Of a DNA stretch of 5,286 nt, positions 1-5,286 are shown in pieces. The position numbers and the translations under genes are program-made. How positions within the stretch are numbered: the stretch's first letter is position 1; the number at the start of each line of letters is the position of its first letter. This DNA is from Gammaproteobacteria bacterium (GTDB lineage Bacteria > Pseudomonadota > Gammaproteobacteria > Pseudomonadales > Porticoccaceae): NCBI GenBank assembly GCA_003646355.1, contig QNFO01000117.1, positions 1 through 5,286 of the forward strand, given 5' to 3'. The notes under the pieces are model-generated. The model was not told where the DNA came from and ran no database searches. It saw only the letters and a program-made list of their open reading frames with translations.

Positions 1-189
1 ACGATAGTGCTGCTTGTGACCACCACCAATGTGCCGAACGCTGATACGACCTGCGTTATTACGGCCACCACTCTTGCTCTGCTTCTCGAGCAATGGCGCA
101 TAGGGCGCACCTTTATGCAAATCAGCGTGAACCACACTAACGACATGTCGGCGCCCGGGGGAGGTTGGTTTTCTCTTAACTACTGGCAT
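1..189 (-). CDS. rplB: 50S ribosomal protein L2, N-terminal 63 codons (partial at window edge)
   Basis: Reading the minus strand from the ATG at 187-189 gives a protein that begins [15 protein letters not shown] and reaches the [11 protein letters not shown] motif before the window ends, which is the N-terminus of bacterial L2. L2 is an essential 23S rRNA-binding protein needed for subunit association and peptidyl-transferase centre assembly; its RNA-binding OB-fold and the conserved C-terminal histidine region lie outside this window. The start is supported by a strong Shine-Dalgarno TAAGGAG (198-204), 8 nt before the ATG, whose TAA is also the stop codon of rplW. That makes translational coupling to rplW likely. 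The frame is open to position 1, so the gene is cut by the window and not broken. It is the fifth gene of the S10 operon. Confidence 0.97.
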   Translation of the reverse strand, partial: MPVVKRKPTSPGRRHVVSVVHADLHKGAPYAPLLEKQSKSGGRNNAGRISVRHIGGGHKQHYR

Positions 190-201
190 AGTAAACGCTC
201 C

Positions 202-498
202 TTACCCAATCGCCATGAAATCGATATCCTGACCGGCAGCCAGATTAACGTAGGCTTTTTTCCAGTCAGAACATTTGCCAAGACCATTTTTATTACGCTT
301 GGTCTTGCCCTTGACGTTCACTACACGAACATCTTTAACCTGCACTTCGAACAGAGCTTCTACTGCAGCTTTGACATCGCGCTTAGTGGCAGTGGTCGCC
401 ACTTTGAAAACCACCTGATTACCGGCGTCGGCAACCATGCTGGATTTTTCTGTTACGTGTGGTGCCAACAATACTTTGAAGATGCGTTCTTTGTTCAT
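202..498 (-). CDS. rplW: 50S ribosomal protein L23
   Basis: This is a complete 98-residue L23, close to the 100 residues of the E. coli protein. L23 binds 23S rRNA domain III at the exit of the peptide tunnel, where trigger factor and SRP dock. The N-terminal APHVTEK motif (residues 12-18) carries Glu17, the counterpart of E. coli Glu18, the known trigger-factor contact. The family signature SDWKKAYV is near residues 81-88, and the basic loop before it ([10 protein letters not shown]) is the extended tunnel loop. The ATG overlaps the rplD stop in an ATGA at 495-498, and a GAGGAG Shine-Dalgarno lies at 507-512, 8 nt upstream inside rplD, so the two are probably translationally coupled. The ribosome site for the next gene, rplB, is formed partly by this gene's own stop codon. 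Nothing is unusual in the protein. Confidence 0.98.
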   Translation of the reverse strand: MNKERIFKVLLAPHVTEKSSMVADAGNQVVFKVATTATKRDVKAAVEALFEVQVKDVRVVNVKGKTKRNKNGLGKCSDWKKAYVNLAAGQDIDFMAIG

Positions 499-1109
499 CC
501 GAGCATCTCCTCAATCTTTTTAATCGCGGGCACAGTCACCATTACCTTTTCACAGCGAATCAATGTCACGGGGTCAACACCGAGAGCATCGCGCACTTCA
601 ACCTTGTGCAGGTTGCGAGATGAAAGATAAAGGTTTTCGTTAACCTCTTCGGTCACAATCAGCACATCGCTGAGACCGTATTCACCGAGGCGACTGACTA
701 GCGCCTTCGTTTTTGGCTCTTCGATATCGAAAGACTCGACAACGACCAGACGATCCTGACGTGCCAGCTCAGATAGTATGGAGCGCATAGCGGCTCGATA
801 CATCTTACGATTCAATTTCTGCGAGTGATCCTGTGGGCGAGCGGCAAATGTAACACCACCTGAACGCCAGATTGGGCTTCGAATAGTACCCGACCGCGCA
901 CGACCTGTACCTTTCTGACGCCAGGGCTTCTTACCGCCACCGGCTACATCAGAACGGGTTTTTTGCGCCCGAGTTCCCTGACGAGCACCTGCCATATAGG
1001 CAACGACCGCCTGGTGAACCAGATCACCATTAAATTCTGTACCGAAGGCTTCATCAGACACATTGATTGTGCCGTTTACGCCTGCCGGTGTCGCAATATT
1101 CAACTCCAT
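495..1109 (-). CDS. rplD: 50S ribosomal protein L4
   Basis: This is a complete 204-residue L4 (E. coli has 201). L4 is an early-assembly 23S rRNA-binding protein whose extended loop lines the peptide tunnel, and in E. coli it is also the autogenous repressor of the S10 operon. The extended loop is visible as [12 protein letters not shown] (about 41-52) followed by [13 protein letters not shown] (about 60-72). Lys66 in WRQKGTG corresponds to E. coli Lys63, where K63E gives macrolide resistance, and it is the wild-type residue here. The motif [21 protein letters not shown] follows, as in all gammaproteobacterial L4. The ATG at 1107-1109 is preceded by GAGGGG (1116-1121) with 6 nt spacing; this site overlaps the end of rplC. 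The gap to rplC is 10 nt and the overlap with rplW is 4 nt. Whether L4 still regulates this operon is doubtful, because no E. coli-like leader is apparent upstream of rpsJ. Confidence 0.98.
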   Translation of the reverse strand: MELNIATPAGVNGTINVSDEAFGTEFNGDLVHQAVVAYMAGARQGTRAQKTRSDVAGGGKKPWRQKGTGRARSGTIRSPIWRSGGVTFAARPQDHSQKLNRKMYRAAMRSILSELARQDRLVVVESFDIEEPKTKALVSRLGEYGLSDVLIVTEEVNENLYLSSRNLHKVEVRDALGVDPVTLIRCEKVMVTVPAIKKIEEMLG

Positions 1110-1119
1110 AGCTAACCCC

Positions 1120-1755
1120 TCAGACCTTTACAGCTGGTCGAACGATGACTGTTCCGCCGGTTGCGCCAGGCACAGCACCTTTAACCAACAATAAATTGCG
1201 CTCGGCATCGACGCGAATCACTTCAAGATTCTGCGTTGTCACATTGCGAGAGCCCATGTGACCCGCCATTTTCTTACCTTTAAATACGCGACCAGGCGTC
1301 TGGTTTTGACCGATAGAACCCGGTGCTCTGTGAGCCAGCGAGTTACCGTGAGTGGCATCTTGCATCTGGAAATTCCAGCGCTTAATAACACCCGCAAAAC
1401 CTTTACCTTTAGATACACCCGAGACATCAACGTCCTGACCAGCTTCAAACTGATCGACCGTCAACGCACCACCAACTTCTGGCGCTTCTTGACCGGCATC
1501 CAGACGAAACTCCCACAAACCACGACCAGCTTCTGATCCTGCTTTTGCGTAGTGACCTGCCTGAGCTTTAGTGACACGTGAAACACGACGAGTACCGGTA
1601 GTCACCTGCACAGAGGTGTAACCATCAGTTTCTTCGGACTTCAACTGTACGACGCGATTGGGTTCAACCTCAATCACAGTGACGGGTATAGAGATACCCT
1701 CATCGGTAAAGACACGGCTCATGCCGCACTTACGACCTACTATTCCAATTTTCAT
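1120..1755 (-). CDS. rplC: 50S ribosomal protein L3
   Basis: This is a complete 211-residue L3 (E. coli 209). L3 initiates 50S assembly near the 3' end of 23S rRNA and sends a long loop toward the peptidyl-transferase centre. The N-terminal core [16 protein letters not shown], the [15 protein letters not shown] segment (about 115-129) and the central-loop motif [20 protein letters not shown] (146-165) are all clear. Gln152 in GQNQTPG aligns with E. coli Gln150, the residue methylated by PrmB, so the same modification is possible. The C-terminus [16 protein letters not shown] matches the family. The ATG is preceded by AGAGGT (1761-1766), spaced 5 nt. Unlike the later genes, rplC is separated from rpsJ by 86 nt containing a GC-rich hairpin. 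The stop TGA is followed after 10 nt by rplD. Confidence 0.98.
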   Translation of the reverse strand: MKIGIVGRKCGMSRVFTDEGISIPVTVIEVEPNRVVQLKSEETDGYTSVQVTTGTRRVSRVTKAQAGHYAKAGSEAGRGLWEFRLDAGQEAPEVGGALTVDQFEAGQDVDVSGVSKGKGFAGVIKRWNFQMQDATHGNSLAHRAPGSIGQNQTPGRVFKGKKMAGHMGSRNVTTQNLEVIRVDAERNLLLVKGAVPGATGGTVIVRPAVKV

Positions 1756-1819
1756 TTCTTACCTCTTCGCGTACGGGGCTGTTACCCGCTATGGCCGCCC
1801 TTTTCAGAGCGTTACACTT

Positions 1820-1834
1820 CCGGGCCAGGCCCGG
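1820..1834 (-). repeat. GC-rich hairpin in the rpsJ-rplC spacer
   Basis: Inverted arms CCGGG and CCCGG (1820-1824 and 1830-1834) flank a 5-nt loop. The element lies 8-22 nt after the rpsJ stop codon in the 86-nt spacer before rplC. No run of U follows on the minus strand, so it does not look like an intrinsic terminator. A role in mRNA stability or processing at the 3' end of the rpsJ cistron is possible but is inference only. Confidence 0.45.
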
Positions 1835-1841
1835 CGAATAA

Positions 1842-2153
1842 TTAACCTAAACTTATCTGCACATCCACACCAGCGGCCAGATCTAGCTTCATCAATGCAT
1901 CAACAGTTTTTTCTGTTGGCTCAACGATATCTAGCAAGCGCTTGTGGGTACGAATCTCATATTGATCTCGCGCATCTTTGTTGACGTGCGGCGAAGTCAA
2001 AATAGTAAATCTCTCTTTGCGTGTTGGCAAAGGAATTGGACCGCGGATCTGCGCACCTGTGCGTCGCACAGTTGCCACTATTTCCTCAGCCGAGGCGTCG
2101 ATCAACTTGTGATCAAAGGCCTTAAGACAAATTCTAATCGATTGATCCTGCAT
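1842..2153 (-). CDS. rpsJ: 30S ribosomal protein S10 (NusE)
   Basis: This is a complete 103-residue S10, exactly the length of the E. coli protein. S10 is part of the 30S head and, as NusE, pairs with NusB in transcription antitermination and links RNA polymerase to the ribosome through NusG. Family motifs are visible in order: [14 protein letters not shown] near the start, [32 protein letters not shown] (broadly 30-62, the loop that packs into the 30S subunit), and [24 protein letters not shown] (about 69-92). It is the first gene of the S10 operon; the ATG at 2151-2153 follows a GGAG (2164-2167) with a 10-nt spacer, and that site sits inside a small inverted repeat. The upstream gene on the right is not tuf, as would be usual, but a divergently oriented EF-G gene, so transcription must start in the 346-bp spacer. 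Confidence 0.98.
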   Translation of the reverse strand: MQDQSIRICLKAFDHKLIDASAEEIVATVRRTGAQIRGPIPLPTRKERFTILTSPHVNKDARDQYEIRTHKRLLDIVEPTEKTVDALMKLDLAAGVDVQISLG

Positions 2154-2159
2154 TGAAAC

Positions 2160-2173
2160 AGATCTCCAGATCT
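2160..2173 (-). promoter_or_regulatory. rpsJ ribosome binding site within a small hairpin
   Basis: The minus strand carries AGATCTGGAGATCT. The arms AGATC and GATCT can pair as a 5-bp stem around the 4-nt loop TGGA, so the Shine-Dalgarno GGAG (2164-2167) lies across the loop and the start of the 3' arm. The spacer to the rpsJ ATG is 10 nt, slightly long. The palindromic sequence is directly visible; that it modulates S10 translation is inference. Confidence 0.5.
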
Positions 2174-2181
2174 AGTCGTTT

Positions 2182-2208
2182 AGCGCCATCATAAAGTTGA
2201 TGGCAGCT
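2182..2208 (-). promoter_or_regulatory. Hairpin in the rpsJ 5' leader (possible regulatory RNA element)
   Basis: On the minus strand GCCATCA and TGATGGC form a perfect 7-bp stem with loop ACTTTA, and the stem continues with AGC paired to GCT across a single bulged U, giving 10 bp in total. It lies between the promoter candidates and the rpsJ ribosome binding site. No U-tract follows, so it is not an intrinsic terminator. It is placed where an autogenous or attenuation element of an S10 operon would be expected, but I do not recognise it as the E. coli L4-binding leader. Confidence 0.5.
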
Positions 2209-2227
2209 CGAAAAACGGAGGCGGAAT

Positions 2228-2254
2228 GTTATAGGCCAACCCCGAGGGTGTCAA
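2228..2254 (-). promoter_or_regulatory. Proximal S10-operon promoter candidate
   Basis: On the minus strand a perfect TTGACA (-35, 2249-2254) is followed after 15 bp by TATAAC (-10, 2228-2233). Shifting the -10 to TAACAT (2226-2231) gives the optimal 17-bp spacing with fewer matches. Downstream is the GC-rich stretch CCGCC, a discriminator of the kind seen at stringently controlled promoters. The predicted start near 2222 would give a leader of about 70 nt containing the 10-bp hairpin. The short 15-bp spacing lowers confidence. Confidence 0.6.
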
Positions 2255-2342
2255 GACAAAATGCAATCGAAAGCCAAATAAATACAATCCAACACCTACA
2301 TACCAATAGACACTTTGCCTACTACTACTCAGCGGGGGGCGC

Positions 2343-2351
2343 ATACTAGCA
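2343..2351 (-). promoter_or_regulatory. Distal S10-operon promoter candidate (extended -10)
   Basis: The minus strand reads TGC TAGTAT, an extended -10 element (TGn before a hexamer with 4 of 6 consensus bases), followed at once by GCGCCCCCCG, a very GC-rich discriminator. The -35 region at the right spacing is poor (TAAATT). Initiation near 2335 would give a leader of about 180 nt that includes the proximal promoter. The base composition contrast with the surrounding AT-rich DNA is suggestive, but the weak -35 leaves this uncertain. Confidence 0.35.
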
Positions 2352-2432
2352 AATAAACGCACTCAAATTTACCCTTATGCCAATTAATTTCTATTTTATT
2401 TTTTCAAAAGCCCTTTACTCGTCTATTTATAG

Positions 2433-2461
2433 TTCAACCTCTCCACTATATTGGCTATAAT
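2433..2461 (+). promoter_or_regulatory. fusA2 promoter candidate
   Basis: A perfect -10 TATAAT (2456-2461) lies 17 bp after a weak -35 TTCAAC (2433-2438). A G at the position two bases before the hexamer half-matches an extended -10. The discriminator GCCGCGC is GC-rich. Transcription would begin near 2468, giving a short leader of about 32 nt ahead of the ATG at 2500. The perfect hexamer and its position make this a good candidate despite the weak -35. Confidence 0.7.
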
Positions 2462-2499
2462 GCCGCGCTATTTTTCGTCCCATCAACTCGAGCAAAACA

Positions 2500-4584
2500 A
2501 TGACTGACTTAAGCCTCTACAGAAACATTGGTATTTTCGCCCACGTCGACGCCGGCAAGACGACCACTACGGAACGCATCTTGAAGTTGACGGGAAAAAT
2601 TCACAAAACCGGTGAAGTTCACGATGGCGCTGCCACTACTGACTTCATGGAACAGGAACAAGAGCGCGGAATCACCATTCAATCTGCTGCCACCACCTGT
2701 TACTGGAAAGACCACCGCTTTAATATCATCGACACACCAGGACACGTCGATTTCACGATTGAAGTTTATCGCTCACTCAAAGTACTCGATGGTGGCGTTG
2801 GCGTTTTCTGTGGTTCTGGCGGTGTTGAGCCCCAGTCTGAAACCAACTGGCGCTATGCCAACGAATCAGAAGTTGCACGCATTATCTTCGTCAATAAACT
2901 CGATCGCATGGGCGCCGACTTCCTGCGCGTTGTTGGCCAAGTTGAGAAAGTCCTCGGTGCTAACCCACTGGTTATGGTCCTGCCTATTGGCACCGAAGAA
3001 AATTTTGTCGGTGTTGTTGACCTGTTGACCCGGAAGGCATTCATTTGGGATGACAGCGGACTCCCCGAAAACTTCGAAACCACCGATGTCCCCGAAGACA
3101 TGGTCGAGCAAGTCGAAGAATATCGTGAAAAGCTCATCGAGATGGCTGTCGAACAAGATGACGATATTATGATGGCCTATATGGAAGGCGAAGAGCCCGC
3201 CATGGAAGACATCAAAGCCTGTATTCGTAAAGGCACTATCGCCCTCGACTTTTTCCCCACTTACTGCGGCTCCGCTTTTAAGAACAAAGGCGTACAGGTT
3301 ATTCTCGACGCTGTTGTCGACTATCTGCCCAGCCCTACCGAAGTCAAGCCACAGCCCCTGACTGACGAAGATGGCAATGATACCGGTAACGTTGCCACCG
3401 TCTCTACAGAAGAATCGTTTAAAGCATTAGCTTTCAAAATCATGGAAGATCGCTTTGGCGCACTGACCTTTGTTCGTGTTTATTCTGGCGTACTGAATAA
3501 GGGTGACACCATCCTCAACTCCTACACCGGCAAAACAGAGCGTGTAGGCCGTATGGTTGAAATGCACGCAGACGATCGCAACGAGATTAGCCATGCGCAA
3601 GCAGGCGACATTATCGCTATTGTCGGCATGAAGAACGTACAAACTGGCCATACCCTTTGCTCCCCTAAAGATCCAGTGACGCTTGAGCCAATGATCTTCC
3701 CCGAACCGGTTATCTCCATTGCTGTTAAGCCCAAAGATAAGGGCGGCTCTGAAAAAATGGGCGTGGCGATCGGCAAAATGATTGCAGAAGACCCCTCATT
3801 CCGCGTCGAGACCGATCAGGATTCAGGCGAAACCATTCTTAAAGGCATGGGTGAATTGCACCTCGACATTAAAGTCGACATCCTCAAGCGTACTTATGAC
3901 GTTGAACTCGAAGTCGGTCAGCCACAGGTTGCCTACCGCGAAACTATTACCGAGGCCATCGAAGATAGCTACACGCATAAGAAGCAGTCTTGTGGTTCGG
4001 GCCAGTTCGGCAAGATCGACTACCGCATCAAACCCGGAGAGCCTGGCACCGGCTTTGTCTTCAACTCTATTGTTGTCGGCGGTAACGTACCGAAGGAATT
4101 CTTCCCCGCTATCGAAAAAGGCTTTAAAGGCATGATGGCGATGGGCCCTCTGGCCGAATTCCCCGTACTGGACGTTGAAATTGAGCTCTATGACGGCGGC
4201 TTTCATGCCGTGGATTCATCAGCTGTCGCCTTTGAAATCGCTGCTAAAGGCGCGTACCGCCAGTCCATGCCAAAAGCGGGCCCCCAGCTCATCGAGCCCA
4301 TCATGAAGGTAGACGTGTACACGCCCGATGACCACGTTGGCGACGTTATTGGCGACCTCAACCGCCGACGCGGCATGATTAAGGATCAGGAAAAAGGTGT
4401 TACCGGCGTTCGCGTTAAAGCAGATGTACCGCTGGCAGAAATGTTCGGCTATATCGGCACCCTGCGCACCATGACATCGGGACGTGGACAGTTCTCCATG
4501 GAGTTCTCTCACTATCTGCCTTGCCCGAAGAATGTTTCTGAGCAAGTGATCATAGAAGCGAAGGAAAGAAAAGCGGCCAAATAA
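2500..4584 (+). CDS. fusA2: Elongation factor G 2 (EF-G paralogue, translational GTPase)
   Basis: This is a complete 694-residue EF-G with all five domains. The G domain has G1 AHVDAGKT (14-21), switch I with RGITI (56-60), G3 DTPGH (78-82), G4 NKLD (132-135) and G5 GSAFK (257-261), so GTPase residues are intact. Domain II is about 300-385, III about 400-470, IV about 475-595 with the tip motif FHAVDSS (His569, equivalent to E. coli His583, needed for translocation), and V about 596-675 with [13 protein letters not shown] (614-626). The sequence resembles the gammaproteobacterial EF-G2 type, as in Vibrio (start [16 protein letters not shown], phrases [19 protein letters not shown] and [10 protein letters not shown]), more than str-operon EF-G, and it lacks the E. 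coli N-terminal extension. EF-G paralogues may split translocation and ribosome recycling; the role here is not shown. The ATG has only a weak GAG (2490-2492) 7 nt upstream. It is transcribed away from rpsJ and toward tuf, with its own promoter and terminator. Confidence 0.95.
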   Translation: MTDLSLYRNIGIFAHVDAGKTTTTERILKLTGKIHKTGEVHDGAATTDFMEQEQERGITIQSAATTCYWKDHRFNIIDTPGHVDFTIEVYRSLKVLDGGVGVFCGSGGVEPQSETNWRYANESEVARIIFVNKLDRMGADFLRVVGQVEKVLGANPLVMVLPIGTEENFVGVVDLLTRKAFIWDDSGLPENFETTDVPEDMVEQVEEYREKLIEMAVEQDDDIMMAYMEGEEPAMEDIKACIRKGTIALDFFPTYCGSAFKNKGVQVILDAVVDYLPSPTEVKPQPLTDEDGNDTGNVATVSTEESFKALAFKIMEDRFGALTFVRVYSGVLNKGDTILNSYTGKTERVGRMVEMHADDRNEISHAQAGDIIAIVGMKNVQTGHTLCSPKDPVTLEPMIFPEPVISIAVKPKDKGGSEKMGVAIGKMIAEDPSFRVETDQDSGETILKGMGELHLDIKVDILKRTYDVELEVGQPQVAYRETITEAIEDSYTHKKQSCGSGQFGKIDYRIKPGEPGTGFVFNSIVVGGNVPKEFFPAIEKGFKGMMAMGPLAEFPVLDVEIELYDGGFHAVDSSAVAFEIAAKGAYRQSMPKAGPQLIEPIMKVDVYTPDDHVGDVIGDLNRRRGMIKDQEKGVTGVRVKADVPLAEMFGYIGTLRTMTSGRGQFSMEFSHYLPCPKNVSEQVIIEAKERKAAK

Positions 4585-4601
4585 GCCCCTTTTTCGGACT
4601 G

Positions 4602-4634
4602 AAAAACCCTGCTAGTTAACTAGCAGGGTTTTTT
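4602..4634 (+). terminator. fusA2 intrinsic terminator (perfect palindrome, potentially bidirectional)
   Basis: Positions 4602-4633 form a perfect 32-bp palindrome centred on GTTAAC. The usable stem is ACCCTGCTAGT paired with ACTAGCAGGGT, followed by a run of six T (4629-4634). It begins 18 nt after the fusA2 stop codon. The five A at 4602-4606 give a U-tract in the other direction, so it could also act on minus-strand transcription. Confidence 0.92.
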
Positions 4635-4720
4635 ATTGTCCAGAATTTGAGCGCCCAAAATGCCAATCCTCACGAGATACAATTTCATCCATGACAAGCT
4701 TAGACTTACAGGAAACCAAG

Positions 4721-4758
4721 CCATAAAAAAGGCCGCTAAATAGCGACCTTTTTTATGG
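4721..4758 (-). terminator. tuf intrinsic terminator (potentially bidirectional)
   Basis: Arms CCATAAAAAAGG (4721-4732) and CCTTTTTTATGG (4747-4758) are perfectly complementary over 12 bp; one mismatched pair then gives way to a 4-bp CGCT/AGCG stem with a 4-nt loop. On the minus strand it starts 14 nt after the tuf stop and ends in a run of six U. The symmetric A and T tracts would also stop fusA2 read-through from the left. It marks the end of the tuf transcript, separating it from the S10 operon. Confidence 0.92.
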
Positions 4759-4772
4759 AGCAGAGCTAAAAT

Positions 4773-5286
4773 TTACTCGAATATTTTAGCAACAACACCC
4801 GCGCCTACTGTACGGCCGCCTTCACGGATCGCAAAGCGCAGACCATCTTCCATGGCAATTGGCGCAATCAAGGTAACAACCATTTGCACGTTGTCGCCTG
4901 GCATAACCATTTCAACGCCTTCGGGCAGCTCACAAGCGCCTGTCACGTCTGTAGTACGGAAGTAGAACTGGGGGCGATAACCCTTAAAGAAAGGTGTGTG
5001 TCGACCGCCTTCGTCTTTACTCAGTACGTAGACTTCGGCTTCGAACTTGGTGTGAGGCAGGATGCTACCTGGCGCAGCCAGTACTTGCCCACGCTCAACG
5101 TCTTCACGCTTGGTACCACGCAGAAGGACGCCAACGTTCTCACCAGCACGACCTTCGTCGAGCAGCTTGCGGAACATTTCAACACCGGTACAGGTGGTTT
5201 TTTCAGTGTCTTTAATACCGACGATTTCGATTTCATCACCGACGTTGACGATGCCACGCTCGATACGACCCGTAACAACGGTACCG
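4773..5286 (-). CDS. tuf: Elongation factor Tu, C-terminal 171 codons (partial at window edge)
   Basis: The minus-strand frame open at 5286 and ending at TAA (4773-4775) encodes the last 171 residues of EF-Tu, which delivers aminoacyl-tRNA to the ribosomal A site as a GTP complex. The fragment starts at [11 protein letters not shown] in domain II, continues with [26 protein letters not shown] and [16 protein letters not shown], and then domain III with [43 protein letters not shown] and the C-terminal [17 protein letters not shown]. All match gammaproteobacterial EF-Tu closely; the GTPase domain lies beyond the window. The ATG at 5175-5177 is internal (MFRKLL), not the start. The gene points at the S10 operon as in the str-S10 cluster, so this is probably the str-operon copy, though a second tuf elsewhere is common and cannot be excluded. 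Confidence 0.97.
   Translation of the reverse strand, partial: GTVVTGRIERGIVNVGDEIEIVGIKDTEKTTCTGVEMFRKLLDEGRAGENVGVLLRGTKREDVERGQVLAAPGSILPHTKFEAEVYVLSKDEGGRHTPFFKGYRPQFYFRTTDVTGACELPEGVEMVMPGDNVQMVVTLIAPIAMEDGLRFAIREGGRTVGAGVVAKIFE

Larger units (their letters stand above)
2154..2499. other. 346-bp divergent intergenic region between rpsJ and fusA2
   Basis: This spacer holds the control regions of both flanking genes. From left to right it contains the rpsJ ribosome binding site hairpin, the leader hairpin, the proximal and distal S10 promoter candidates, an AT-rich stretch (about 2382-2408, rich in T runs) and the fusA2 promoter just before 2500. No credible coding region is present; the only small open frame (2377-2460, 27 codons) lacks a ribosome site and overlaps the fusA2 promoter. 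No tRNA or other RNA gene was seen. Confidence 0.8.
4585..4772. other. Convergent intergenic region between fusA2 and tuf
   Basis: This 188-bp spacer separates the 3' ends of two converging genes. It contains the two palindromic terminators; the roughly 85 bp between them (4635-4720) shows no open frame with a ribosome site, no repeat and no promoter that I can support. Confidence 0.8.

Noticed and set aside
7..630. 207-codon open frame on the plus strand over rplB, rplW and rplD
   Set aside because: It lies antisense to three well-supported ribosomal-protein genes and has no ribosome site or recognisable domain; it is a shadow of their codon usage.
1658..2156. Plus-strand open frames of 108 and 70 codons over rplC and rpsJ
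   Set aside because: Both are antisense to conserved genes and lack ribosome sites or family features.
2377..2460. 27-codon open frame upstream of fusA2, a possible leader peptide
   Set aside because: It has no Shine-Dalgarno, and it ends within the TATAAT of the fusA2 promoter, so it would lie outside the transcript that starts near 2468.
2154..2499. Possible small RNA, tRNA or mobile-element remnant in the divergent spacer
   Set aside because: No cloverleaf, terminal inverted repeats, target duplication or internal terminator was seen; promoter and leader elements explain most of its structure.
2853..4545. Several antisense frames of 74-127 codons within fusA2
   Set aside because: They overlap a complete EF-G with intact motifs in every domain, and none has its own start signals or recognisable protein features.
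5175..5177. ATG as the start of a short, independent EF-Tu-like protein
   Set aside because: The EF-Tu frame continues upstream through conserved domain II sequence to the window edge, so this methionine is internal.
5021..5278. 85-codon minus-strand frame within tuf
   Set aside because: It is a frame-shifted reading of tuf; the true EF-Tu frame is continuous from 5286 to the stop at 4773 with no frameshift.

Overview
The window is a ribosomal-protein and elongation-factor locus of a bacterium, almost certainly a gammaproteobacterium. All protein products match the E. coli/Vibrio/Pseudomonas-type proteins in length and motif content. The gene order tuf - rpsJ - rplC - rplD - rplW - rplB is the classic junction of the str and S10 operons. 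Base composition looks near 50% GC in the genes, with an AT-rich divergent spacer. A marine gammaproteobacterium (Cellvibrionales- or Alteromonadales-like) is a reasonable guess, but this is only inferred from protein flavour.

Layout, left to right: (1) positions 1-2153, minus strand, hold the start of the S10 operon, read right to left as rpsJ (S10), rplC (L3), rplD (L4), rplW (L23) and the first 63 codons of rplB (L2). The genes from rplC onward are tightly packed (10-nt gap, ATGA overlap, 12-nt gap), while rpsJ and rplC are separated by 86 nt containing a GC-rich hairpin. (2) Positions 2154-2499 are a 346-bp divergent spacer with S10-operon promoter candidates and a hairpin leader on the minus strand, and a TATAAT promoter on the plus strand. 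(3) Positions 2500-4584, plus strand, hold a complete second-type elongation factor G (EF-G2, fusA2). (4) Positions 4585-4772 are a convergent spacer with two strong palindromic terminators. (5) Positions 4773-5286, minus strand, hold the 3' part of tuf (EF-Tu), cut by the window edge.

The main point of interest is architectural. In the usual gammaproteobacterial arrangement rpsL-rpsG-fusA-tuf runs directly into rpsJ on the same strand. Here a full-length EF-G paralogue sits between tuf and rpsJ in the opposite orientation, with its own promoter and terminator. This insulates the S10 operon from str-operon read-through and places EF-G2 back to back with the ribosomal-protein operon. The gene products themselves are ordinary translation components. 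I see no mobile element, CRISPR array, RNA gene or new protein system in the window; the possible novelty lies in the placement of fusA2 and in the rpsJ leader structures.
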